From assembly GCA_002104985.1 (NCBI GenBank), contig MCGO01000339.1:1-30576 (forward strand): a stretch of DNA of 30,576 nucleotides, read 5' to 3'. Position numbers and translations under genes: made by a program. Positions 21,175 to 30,576 of this stretch are shown in pieces. The stretch comes from Rhizoclosmatium globosum. Its lineage: Eukaryota; Chytridiomycota; Chytridiomycetes; Chytridiales; Chytriomycetaceae. Below the pieces are notes generated by a model, which made no database searches, was not told where the DNA came from, and worked only from the letters and a program-made list of their open reading frames with translations. The first letter of the stretch is position 1; every line of letters starts with the position of its first letter.

Positions 21175-22759
21175 TTAAAAGTCCTGTGAACGAAAACGGT
21201 GAGCTTACGAAGTCACCACAATTACAAAGGTTACTTACAGTAAACAAGCTCTTGAAAGGATCTCCACCAGCAGTGACAACACCCATTTGCGCCAACTCTT
21301 CCTTTGGCAGCTCAGGGTACATTTCGAAATTCCTGGCATCACCGGCATGCGCCACGATAGGTACAATAGGCGCACCAACGCCCTTCATCAACAACCCGTT
21401 CCAGTCAACTCCACGGAACCATCTGTGCTTCTTAATGTCATCAGATCCAAGCTTCAAGTTTCCAAGACGCTTTGTACGGTCTGCTGTCAGCAGGCGCTTG
21501 ATCAAGTCCTTTGCGTTCACGTCAAAGTGCGCTGGGAAGGCGATTTTTCCGGCGAGAATCTTTTCGTAGATTCCGAATGGGTTGTCGTCAAAGAATGGGG
21601 GGTATCTGTTCATTTTTTTTGGAATCAGGGAGTCAGACTGTGTTTAAGTAAAACAGGTGGGGGACAGGGCTTACCCGGCAAGCATTTCGAAAATGAGGAT
21701 ACCAAGTGCCCACCAGTCGACTGGCTTTCCGTGTCCCTTAGATTGAATGATTTCTGGAGCAAGGTATTCTGGAGTTCCACAAAGAGTCCAGGTTCTAAAT
21801 AGATTCGTTTGAGTTAAAAGAATATCGATACAGAACGTGGTGAAGACTTTACCTGTCTTCTACTTTCTTGGCGAATCCAAAGTCAGCGATCTTGATGTGA
21901 CCGTGGTGGTCCAACAGCAGATTCTCTGGCTTCAAGTCTCTGTAGATAATGTCTCGCTCGTGGAGGTATTCGATGGCAAGCACGATTTCCGCAGCATAGA
22001 AACGAGTCATGTCGTTTGAGAAGCGGCCAGCGCGACGGAGGTGAGAGAAGAGCTCTCCACCAACAACATACTCAAGAAGCATATACACATTCTTCTCGTC
22101 CTGGAATGTACAGAGCCTAATTGGGTGGTTGTTTGTAAATAAGGGAAAATGCTGAAATGCAAATTTGAGTGCAGAGCCACTCACAGGTTGACAATGAATG
22201 GGAAGTTGATTTCATGCAGGATTTGCTTCTCAGAGTTGATGTGTTCTACTTGCTTCAATCGCACAACTTCCACCTTCTTGAGCATCTTCATGGCGTAGTA
22301 CTGATCAGAGTTTCCATAGCGTACCAGATATACTCGTCCGAATGTTCCGGTTCCTATTCGATTTTTAAGGTGTTAGCTGCAAGGGGAAGAGAGGAGAGGG
22401 AGGAGTTAAGTGGGAGGCGGAATGAAATTTTTGGAACAGAGCGAGGGCCAAGACGCATGCATCACAGTTGACCACCCAACTTGTTCATAACTCGTGAATA
22501 ACACAGAGAAAAGGTAGATGGCAGGCAGAAGTAGGATTAAGGGACGGGGGGTGGATGCGTTTGAAAATTTGAAACATGATTAGGGGAGGAGCCAATATGC
22601 GCAAGAGTGAAAGTTGGGCGTGGCTTAGGGCGTACCTAGCGTGCGAATGAACTGGAAGTCAGATAGAGAGTAACCCATTCGGGCACCGTTTGAGGCCGGG
22701 ATCGAGTTGGGATCGAGAAGGTACGATGCTGTGATTGGAGTTCCGTCGGCAGCCAACAT
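21175..22759 (-). CDS. cAMP-dependent protein kinase catalytic subunit
   Basis: ATG at 22759 ([14 protein letters not shown]) and stop at 21175-21177. Six exons give about 354 residues. The AGC-kinase core is complete: glycine loop [12 protein letters not shown], lysine in YYAMKMLKK, catalytic loop [18 protein letters not shown], activation loop [15 protein letters not shown] with the phosphorylatable Thr, and [12 protein letters not shown]. The C-terminal tail ends with the PKA hydrophobic motif FTDF, whose last two residues sit in a nine-base terminal exon (21175-21183) behind a 55-nt intron. Substrates are Arg/Lys-directed Ser/Thr sites, and the kinase is released from a regulatory subunit by cAMP (family knowledge). 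The first intron (22354-22635, 282 nt) is much longer than the others. The short N-terminus lacks the Gln-rich extension of some fungal kinases. Confidence 0.95.
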
Positions 22760-22760
22760 T

Positions 22761-22779
22761 GTAGTAGTAGTAGTAGTAG
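22761..22779 (+). repeat. (GTA)6 microsatellite
   Basis: Six GTA units directly abut the PKA start codon, so the transcript carries a (TAC)6 run in its 5' leader immediately before ATG. Likely length-variable. Confidence 0.85.
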
Positions 22780-23031
22780 CGAAAGAGACTAATGCAGAAG
22801 AAGGGTGTGGAGGATGCAGAGCAAGGGCAGATCAGGAAGGAGCTGCCGATGCAAGAAAAGGGTGGTGGTGGTTGGCGTGTTTCCAAACAAGTTTTGCAAA
22901 TTGGATCAAAGGGGACTATGAAACAATGAATGCTCCTCCTTTTCCCTTTCTCTTGTACTTTAATTTAACATGGTAATGTCCATGTTTATGTCAACTTTCC
23001 ATTTCTTGTTTTAAATCAGGATTCAGGCACG

Positions 23032-26000
23032 ATGCCGTCCATCATCAAGCTGCGAATCCACTCGGCGCGCAACCTGCCCGTGATGGACCGCGCCACCGAG
23101 CTGACTGGTACAGCCTCCTCCTGCTAACTAAGCATTCAGCCAATAAATAACAAGCCTCGAATCAGACGCGTTCGTCGAGGCAAAGTTCAGCGACTACGAC
23201 CAAGTGCGAACAAAGACGTGTCGCCGCACCCTGAGCCCGACCTGGAACGAGGACTTCCGCATCGTTTGTCCAGCCCGTCTATTGATTAGATAATCACTGA
23301 TACGAAGCAACTCGCAGGAAGTCTCAAACGATGCCGACCTCCAAAACGAACCACTCGAAATAAAGGTCATGGACTACGATCAAATTGGCTATTCAGATGC
23401 AATTGGCGGCGTCTTTGTTGATCTGAATCCGCTTCTGGCCTGGGACTCAACGAGCAGGGACTCGACTTTGAGCGGCTGGTTCCCAATCTTTGACTCCCTC
23501 AGAGGCATCTGTGGCGAGATTCTGATCACAGTCAAACTCAACTTCTTTGGTGACTCAAATCAGTATTCAGACTCAAGTACTGGTAAATAGATGGGGCTCC
23601 TTATTCAAATTTAAATACTGAGTTGATGTTGTTTTGACAGCCGTACAGTTTTTTACAACCCCAGCCGTTCCCCCAATGTATATTGTCACTGGAGTACTTG
23701 GTTATGTTAGTACTTTGGAGCGTGAGGATGATCCTGAGTATCACTGGGCCGATAACTTCAGAACCCCTCGAACTTCAAACGACGCAAGGTAAGTCATTGA
23801 ACACTGACAACTTCACAACTCATTCAAAAATCACAAACAGAATGCGTATCATGTACCGGCTTTCGGGTCAACTGCGGCGTCAGTTGGGGAAAAAGGTGGA
23901 AAACTTGGGAGGAAACGCGGTCTTGGGATACAAACAATACTTTGACTTTGAAACCGAGCATCGTTCTATTACTGCTCGTGCCATCGGGACGGCGGTGACT
24001 CTTGCGACTCCAGAGCAAGTAATGGCCACAATCATCAACAGTCCCTCTTTAGCAGGCGAGCTTGGCAGTTTCCGAAACCTCGGAACTGGAGGAGTTAGTT
24101 TTTGATGCGAATGCTGCCTCGTCCATGACTCCAACAGCAACCGGAATTCCCCTTGACGCCCCATTCCAAACACGAACCAGCTCAATTTTCAGTCCAGCAG
24201 GAACAACATCAGGACCAACAACACTACCACAACTTTCAACGACTCGCCTCCCAATCGTTGAATCCCCAGGAACCTCACCAACAGAAAACCTCCCACCACC
24301 CCTTCAACCCCTCCCAACCTCCACCGCAATCAAACAAATCGACCAATACCCCGTAACCCTCACAACATTCCCTCCAAACACCCTCCTCGGCCTCGGAGGC
24401 CTCGTCTGCGCAACCTCCGTAAAAATCCTCGACAACTCAACAGACAACAAAGAGTCCCGCGACATATGGTGGCAGGAACTCCGTGACGAAATCAAGTCAC
24501 ACGCGCGAAGCCTCGGGTGTCCGTTGATTGTTGGGTATACCGAGCAAATGACGGTTTGTGAAGAGTTGGTTGTGTGTTATTGTTATGGGACGGCGGCGGT
24601 TGTTGATTTGAATGCGTTTGGGGGGGTGGTGCCTGCGGGTACTCTTGCGGCTATGCCGGTTGGTGGTGCTGCGACGTTTAGTAAGAGTCGTGTGGCGAGT
24701 AGTAGTGGGAGTATGGATAATATTGGGTTGGTTGGGTATACTGGGGCGTCGAATCGGATTGGGACGAGTGGGACTTATGATGAAATGGATTTGCCGATCC
24801 CTTCAACACCGGCGATGGTTGGACGGAGTAGCGGGATCATGTCGTTTAATCAGAGTACTGCAGCGTTTATGGAGAAGTTGAAGAAGAAACGGAAGAAGAA
24901 GAGAATGAATCCTGGTGAGTTTTCTTGGGTTGGAAGTGTGTTTTTATTGGATATTGAATGGATTCAACAGGTTGTCAGGCTTGTCATATCACAGTAAGCA
25001 GGGCTGACTCGTATCAAAATAACACCACGTACACTCGGTGTGGTGTGTGCAAGAAAAAGTTTGTTCCTGAGATCCTGTTGAGTACAATTGAACCACCTGC
25101 TGAACTTGAAACAATTGGAAAATCTGTCATGATCGAAGCACATGGTAAAGCATATTTACGAACGTCTGATTTATCCCTAACTTTAACAAACTATTAGTAT
25201 GTCGTATCAAAAAATCTCGAGGAGAATCACACGCTGTCATCGTGTCCGAATCAATGCCTTTCGCTCAATACGACATCCACCGCCAACTCCTTTTCAAACT
25301 CCGCATCCACGGATTAAACGCAATCTTTGGCTTAAAAATCCAGTATTCAATCGGTGAATCACTCATGACTGCCGTTGCCACAGGAACTGCCGTATACCTG
25401 AAAGCCCTTCCCCCACCGGCTCCACTTAAGCTACTCCGAACGCTTGAAGTCGAAGATGCGGAAGACCGGCAACTCGTAGAAGACCAGCGCAGGATTATGG
25501 AGCAGAGTGAATTGAATCGTAGACAGATTGAAGCTGCACTTGCGCAAGATTTGGAGATTCAGCAGCGTGCTGCCATTGCGGCTATGGCAGCGAGTATGGA
25601 GTCGTTTGGAGGCAGAAAGTCTGGATTGAATGATGTTCGTGAGACTGAGGGAGTGCCACAGCATCGGGATTCCGGGATAAGTAATGAAGAAGCGGAGAGT
25701 GACTCGGATAGTGATGATTCCGTGTCAAGTGACTCTGATGCTGAATATGAGGTTGCTGCGAGAGGCCAGAGGAATGTGGTGGTGCAGATTGATGATGAAC
25801 ATGACGAGGATTTGGTTCTGATGATGGATGCACAGTTTCGGGATGGGTTCCAGATCAAGAATATTGAATCTGCGATCAAGTCTGAAGCTACGGATACTAG
25901 CAACTTGTATACCGTTCAAAGTATATCCATGGTTCGGCAAGGATTTATTCCATTGTCTTCCCATCACCCGAACCGACAGTTAGCAAAACTGTTCCAAGAT

Positions 26001-26957
26001 CTGTACCAGGAATTGCAGTTCCAGTTCTCCTACGTGAATCCATGTGTGATTGTGGGCGTTGATTATGATATCCAAGTCCTTAAACTGAACGAAATTCAAA
26101 TCCGTTTGACGGGAGTTGCGTTGGGAGTCGCAAAGGAGGGTCAAGATGAATCGTTGGAGAATGATATGGAAGAAGAAACGGGGTCATTGTGTTTAAGCGA
26201 CCGTGCTCCATCGCCAAGTAGGAAGTCAATGTCCAAGAATCAACTTAATCTGGGCCCAAGACAAATGACAAACACATCTGTCACCTCATTAGACGAGACT
26301 GATAAAAAGGAGTCGGACGAAGAAAGCGAAACAGATGACGACTTGATGTACAGTGACGACGAATTGGAAGAAGTGAAGTTAGCCGCAGGGGGTATGACAA
26401 CAGGCAGTATCCCAAACACCCCAGCCGCACTAGAAAACACCTTCCCAATTCCCGGATCAGCTCTAAATGCAACAACAAACACATCATCTCCATCTCCAAA
26501 CCGTCTCCCAAGCTCCATCACCGGCGGCCTCGTCTCCTTCGCAAAGAAAGAAACAAGTCTCGTCCAAGTCCCACGAGCCGTTGAAATCACGCCGTTATCA
26601 TACGTCCCACAAAGCAGAATCGAAAAGTTTTTGGGTCGCGTCTCGTTGCATTTTGTGAAGGAGGCTTCTATACTATATGAAGTGGGAACTGTGGGTGGAG
26701 GTATGGGCGGATTTGCACATACGTTCCTCGCAGAGTTTTACGCGGTTGCACGTGCGTATACTGTCGCGCTTGGTGGTAACGCCATGATTAGCTTCACGGT
26801 TGAGGAGAGCATGTTTTATGAAAGTATCAAGAATCAAGGGTATTCGTTGATTAGTGTGAGTGGAGATGTTGTGCAGGTTGCTCATTCGCCAAAGAGAAAA
26901 GCGATATATGAGAGTAATCAGAAGCATCAGCATTCAGTGTTGTTGGGAGGGTTATGA
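23032..26957 (+). CDS. C2CD5-like C2-domain protein
   Basis: Start ATG 23032 (MPSIIKLRIHSARNLPVMDR). The N-terminal C2 domain continues through DAFVEAKFSDYD, LSPTWNEDF, EPLEIKVMDYDQ, DAIGGVFVDLNPLL and SGWFPIFDSLRGICGEI. Then comes the C2CD5-specific region: DDPEYHWADNFRTPR, GNAVLGYKQYFDFE, RAIGTAVTLATPE, and after a Ser/Thr/Pro linker FPPNTLLGLGGLV, WWQELRDEIKSHARSLGC and VGYTEQMTVCEE. A CxxC pair motif follows (CQACH...CGVCKKK), then QLLFKLRIHGLNAIFGL, an acidic spacer and a C-terminal module (RIEKFLGRVSLHFVKE...ALGGNAMISF). About 1,190 residues, seven or more introns, including a possible 37-nt one near 24019-24055. In mammals C2CD5 is a Ca2+- and lipid-binding factor in insulin-stimulated vesicle fusion; a membrane-traffic role here is inferred. 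Confidence 0.9.
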
Positions 26958-26985
26958 AATTAAAAAACAACTGAGGCTTTTCTAT

Positions 26986-27718
26986 TTATTGGATTGTGAT
27001 TGTTCCGTCTTCACCGAGAGTGACAGTCACGCTTTCGTCAAATTTGCTAGCAACATCTTCTTTGGATACTTTTCCATCACGCTTTTTCGAAATCTTGCTG
27101 GCAACTTTGGCACGCAATGCTTCCAAGGTCAATCCATTGTCCTTCTTAAGAACCGACTTGATGGTTTTCTTGAAGTCAAAGTCAGAGTCCTCCTTGGATT
27201 CCTTTTTGCTCTTCTTTGGGACAGTCTTTTCCTCCTCTTCTTCGTCGTTGTTTTGTTCAGGTTCTGCACGCTTTTTGTCTTTGGTTTCGGAGAGTTGGGC
27301 AATCAAAGGTGCTGATTTTGGGGCGGCAGAAATGTTGGCAGAAGATGAAGTTGAAGCTGCGGCTGGAGCTGGAGCTTGTTTCTGTTGTTGTTGCTGTTGG
27401 CCCTGTAATAACTTAATGAGTTTGGTGTGAAACAAGCAAGTATTCAGAAGGAACAAACCTTCTTTGGCGCCTTGTACACAGACTTTTGGTACTTTTCAGC
27501 TTCAGAGATACATGAAGTGTGGGTCTTGTACTGTGAATAGCTTCAGTCTCATGTACTTCTAAGTTGGAAGCAATCATTGTTTGACTCACGTCGTTTCCCT
27601 GGAAAGTAGTAGAGCAATCGATACAAGTGAATTGTGCGTAGTAGCAACGCTGCTTGTGCTGATCGAGCTTTGGCTTCTTGATGGTTTCCTGGCAGGATTC
27701 ACAAACGAATGAGACCAT
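26986..27718 (-). CDS. LYAR-type nucleolar zinc-finger protein
   Basis: ATG at 27718 (MVSFVCESCQETIKKPKLDQH). Three exons give about 205 residues. Two LYAR zinc-finger units are clear: C-x2-C...H-x3-C in the first 30 residues, then FTCIDCSTTFQGND joined over an intron to YKTHTSCISEAEKYQKS. A Gln tract, an Ala/Ser/Pro linker and an acidic-basic region (NNDEEEEEKTVPKKSKK) follow. The C-terminal domain runs from FDFKKTIKSVLKK through LTLEALRAKV to DGTITIQ. LYAR proteins act in the nucleolus in pre-rRNA processing. The stop lies only 28 bp from the C2CD5 stop on the other strand, so the 3' UTRs must overlap. Divergent from the eL38 gene. Confidence 0.92.
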
Positions 27719-28129
27719 AGTGTTTGAAGAGTTGGAAAAAAAGAAAGAAAGGGAGACACGCGAAATACAGAAAATAAAGGAACAGGACTTGGAGATATAA
27801 CTGCGGCCCATGTAATAATGAAGGGTGGAATGATTTATTTGGAATGTTGACTTTGGACTTTGAAAGCGGCCATATCAAACTACTTGGAGCGGCACAGTAT
27901 TGAAATCCAATGGATTCTAACTATATTACATACTTTTGTTTATTGTATATATTTGGGAACCTATTGATATTGGACGGTATAATCACCAAGTATCACCAAG
28001 GGTAGACACCTAATTCCAGAGACACCCAAACGTATAAATTATTCTCTTAATACTTGTTCTTTGGGTTAGGTATTGTGAACTAAAGTCTTTGATTTGTTGG
28101 TGTTGGAACTGTACTGATTTTTCACACAA
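27719..28129. promoter_or_regulatory. Divergent promoter region between LYAR and eL38
   Basis: About 410 bp with no gene. It should serve both a nucleolar rRNA-processing factor and a ribosomal protein. A direct repeat ATCACCAAG occurs at 27982-27990 and 27992-28000. AT-rich TATA-like words occur near 28032 (GTATAAATTATT). No known ribosomal-protein promoter motif was recognised. Confidence 0.4.
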
Positions 28130-28798
28130 ATGGTTGGCATCCCACGTCGCCTCACAACTCCATCCCCTCACCATCAGACCATCGCAGCAGCATCATCACA
28201 CGTTGAATCAACAGCAGATACCATCCGATTCGATATTGTTGTAAAGAGGGCCTTGTATTTAGTGTGGATCGACTAGGATGGACGTTGTTTGGAGATGCCG
28301 TTTCAGGCGGCTCACACCAAACAACCACTCAAATGCCTCGGACTCGATATGGCCTGAGAAAGCAATCTTTCAGAAAGAAGTTGGTTTGGACTGTCAGAGA
28401 ATGTGCTGGGGAGGCCGAAGCAGTAGCAGCCGTAAACTGTCACAACAACTACGAAGCAACAACACACCATCAACGGAGAAACCCTGCAAGACACACAAAC
28501 ACCCATACTCCGAAACCAACTCCAAACCCTGCACAATATATAAAGAAGGCTAACTCCCATCCCCCCAAAACTCCAGCCAAAGCAGATCACCGAAATCAAG
28601 GACTTCCTCCTCACTGCCCGCAGAAAGGACGCCAAGTCCATCAAGATCAAGAAGAACGGAAACGCCTACAAGTTCAAGGTCCGTTGCTCCAAGTACCTCT
28701 ACACCTTGAAGGTTGCCGATGCTGACAAGGCCAAGAAGTTGAGACAGTCCCTCCCACCAGGTCTCCAGATCACCGACTTGGACAAGAAGTCCAAGTAA
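28130..28798 (+). CDS. rpl38: 60S ribosomal protein eL38
   Basis: The last exon, from about 28575 to the stop at 28796-28798, encodes [20 protein letters not shown], then [35 protein letters not shown] and the end ...DLDKKSK. This is a complete eL38 apart from the initiating Met, about 70 residues. The exon is preceded by a good acceptor (CTCCAG) with a CTAAC branch site about 25 nt upstream, so Met must come from an upstream exon. The only ATG followed directly by GT upstream is at 28130-28132, which would make the first coding exon just ATG and the intron about 440 nt. That donor (GTTGGC) is weak, so the start is tentative. The product is a small structural protein of the large subunit. Confidence 0.85.
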
Positions 28799-29060
28799 AT
28801 CAAAAACAAAAACATCGTTTTCGTCCACTTGCCATATAGTATGTAACGGGAATATATGATGATTACTTGGAGAGGAAGGAAATCCTTTTTTTTTCTTTGT
28901 GATTGTCTGGATTTTGTGTCCATAATAAACCGCAACTTCTTGAACTCTGGTTGTATTATTATGGGTTGGTGTCTTGGTATACGAGGATGTTGAAGGCATG
29001 CAGAAAGTTAAACTCCAAAGGAAATGGGGAAGAACCACGCTTTATTCCACACATTCTCAC

Positions 29061-30224
29061 TCAATTCGAGCGAGTAAACTTCCCAATACTCTTTGCACGC
29101 GTTCAACAGCTTGTCCAGCAGTTGCAGTGATTCCTCGCACCTCGTCCACACCATATGGAGCCATAATCATGACTTCATCAAGAACAATAATCGCATCTCC
29201 TTTCCATTTTGTTGGAAGAGTCTTGTCGAGAGCGTTGAAGATGTCCTATGATGGTTTGAGTCGAGTTAGTGATATACGATGATGCCAATGTCCCGATCCG
29301 ATGCACTGTCAAACCAGTATCCTTCAATCACGATCCTCAAATCCAATCCATAGTAGAGTCCAAAGATTCAAGTCAATCATTGAAGTCAAGTCAGAGATGT
29401 TTCCCATCCCCATTCTGTGATACCACTCATCTCTCACTCTCTGAACAACCTCCCATAAAAAACAAGATAGAAATGATAGGTATACCTGAGCGCGCTTTGA
29501 CACATTAACACCAATTTTCTTGACGTTATCACGTTCCTTTGCAATCGCAGCCCTCTCCTTTGCCAAGATTTTGTTCACATTGAATTGCGGAGCCGTGGGA
29601 ACTTTCAGAAGAGACGTTGGAAGTGCAGGAAGTGCAGCTGTCGTAGACGTTGGGTTGTAGACTGATGAGGGGGGTCAGCAGAGGTTGGAGAGGTCTTTGA
29701 AGTTCCCGCCACGATTTGAGCGGCTGTTGGGCCGCCCTTTGACCATGCGGAGACAGGTTTCTGAGGAGCGGGTTGAGATTGTGCGGGGACTGGGACTGGG
29801 GCTGGGGATTGGGCAATGGGCGAGGGTTCCTTTGGTTTGTCGAGGTTTATCGCTGATTTGATTGAAGCGATTTTGAGGAAGTGGAAGTCGTCTGCGCGGG
29901 TTCCTGTGTTTTATTTGGGATCAGAGTGAAGGCCAATGACAGGATTGGTGGGGGGGAGCAAGAGTGACTCGGAAGGAGCTACGAACCCTTTTCCTTCACA
30001 CTTGAAATTGATTGGAGAACGAGGAGGCCGAGCACGCGTTCGTAGGCAAAGACGAGACCGGCGAACTCGGAACCGTCAACAAGGACAACCTTGACCTTGG
30101 TGCCGATGAGCGAGGCGGCATTGGCATTCGACTGGAGCGTGTGTGCATTGGAGGAAGTGGTGGAAGAAGTGGTGGTGGGTGGTGGTGGTGGTTGGTGGTG
30201 GGGTCCAGTCGTTGCAGATGTCAT
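29061..30224 (-). CDS. LSM12-like protein (LSm + anticodon-binding-like AD domain)
   Basis: ATG at 30224 (MTSATTGPHHQPPPPP), with a low-complexity Thr/Ser/Asn start. The LSm domain follows (LIGTKVKVVLVDGSEFAGLV, then YERVLGLLVLQ) and crosses an intron to DDFHFLKIASIKSAI. A long Pro/Ala/Gln linker leads to the AD domain: FNVNKILAKERAAIAKE, VNVSKRAQ, then after a 240-nt intron DIFNALDKTLPTKWKGD and APYGVDEVRGITATAGQ. About 280 residues, usual for LSM12. Human LSM12 works with ataxin-2 type complexes and RNA and binds NAADP; the role here is inferred. One frame break lies at the G6 run 29669-29674 in the linker; one more base would continue ADPP to SSVYNPTS. Its start is only 67 bp from that of the gene on the other strand. 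Confidence 0.88.
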
Positions 30225-30291
30225 TTGCTGCTTGTTGTGAACAAATATTAATAACTGGTTACTTTCTGACCTTCGAGAACAAATAACAATC

Positions 30292-30576
30292 ATGACCACT
30301 CTCTCCTTGAAGGACAAGCTGCCTCTCCTCAAACAGGGAATACTACTCACAGATAATACCCTCTCCTTTGAACCACTGGAATCAATCCTTACCGTCAACC
30401 AACACCCAATCAAACTGAAATCTAAAACATTCATCCACAAACACTCTCCAGCTCGTGACACTCAGACTACTTCACTGCCTAATAAATCCACCCATTTTGA
30501 AGGACCGCGGGTTACTCCTCCTCTGCCTCATAATTCTTTGGAGTCAATGGATTTTGGGTTTGGTCCTTTCTACGTC
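30292..30576 (+). CDS. Unknown protein, 5' part only
   Basis: An open frame from ATG 30292 (MTTLSLKDKLPLLKQGILLT) runs 95 codons without a stop to the window edge. Composition is ordinary, with a Thr/Ser/Pro-rich stretch after the first 45 residues. No domain is recognised. The upstream purine-rich AACAATC leader and the 67-bp spacing from the divergent LSM12 start support a real gene, but it could also be a chance frame or could continue into an intron. Confidence 0.55.
   Translation, partial: MTTLSLKDKLPLLKQGILLTDNTLSFEPLESILTVNQHPIKLKSKTFIHKHSPARDTQTTSLPNKSTHFEGPRVTPPLPHNSLESMDFGFGPFYV

Noticed and set aside
24100..24112. Frameshift in the T5 run of the C2CD5-like gene
   Set aside because: A short upstream intron resolves the frame without assuming an error; kept only as an alternative.
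28133..28574. Box C/D snoRNA inside the eL38 leader intron
   Set aside because: No TGATGA box was found with a matching CTGA at a sensible distance. An H/ACA RNA cannot be judged by eye.
28264..28725. 153-codon plus-strand open frame overlapping eL38
   Set aside because: It runs in another frame through the inferred intron and the eL38 exon; the eL38 protein is unmistakable in the other frame.
1..30576. tRNA, rRNA, CRISPR array, transposon or viral gene
   Set aside because: None recognised on either strand. Simple repeats are short, and no terminal inverted repeats or transposase/reverse transcriptase motifs were seen.

Overview
The window is eukaryotic nuclear DNA, most likely from an early-diverging zoosporic fungus such as a chytrid. 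This is an inference. The grounds are dense genes with many short GT-AG introns (mostly about 45-110 nt), GH18 chitinases, fungal-type SulP and OPT transporters, a TFIIIC subunit and a PKA catalytic subunit, plus a full C2CD5-like protein, a family better known from animals and other non-Dikarya lineages. No bacterial, viral or transposon gene is seen.

Layout. Left block, all minus strand: a thioredoxin-UBA-zinc finger-UBX fusion that runs off the left edge (1-1288), two related small multi-pass membrane genes of which the left one is broken (1388-2609), a SulP sulfate permease (2809-4849), an OPT peptide/glutathione-type transporter (5289-7749), a stand-alone thioredoxin (8596-9196) and a stand-alone UBXN1-like UBA-UBX protein (9404-10549). 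Middle block: two plus-strand membrane-tethered GH18 chitinases (10784-12573; 13620-15394), each followed tail-to-tail by a seven-transmembrane gene of one unnamed family. The first 7TM copy is a decayed pseudogene (about 12675-13184), the second (15504-16504) is largely intact, and a third stands alone (16707-17740). Right block: an FkbM methyltransferase (17864-18875), TFIIIC Tau95/GTF3C5 (18989-21055), PKA catalytic subunit (21175-22759), a C2CD5-like protein (23032-26957), LYAR (26986-27718), ribosomal protein eL38 (about 28130-28798), LSM12 (29061-30224) and the 5' part of an unknown gene (30292 to the right edge).

How the genes relate. The left block combines inorganic sulfate uptake, a possible glutathione/peptide carrier and two thioredoxin genes, so a sulfur/redox theme is possible but unproven. 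The fusion gene carries the same parts that occur as two separate neighbouring genes 8 kb away. The middle block is a segmental duplication of a convergent chitinase+7TM pair. The right block is mostly housekeeping (transcription, signalling, ribosome biogenesis, RNA binding).

Caution. At least eight clear reading-frame breaks in otherwise well conserved genes each behave as one missing base, mostly in short homopolymers. Assembly indels are the simplest explanation, so 'broken' does not automatically mean pseudogene here. Splice sites were placed by eye and are not RNA-verified.
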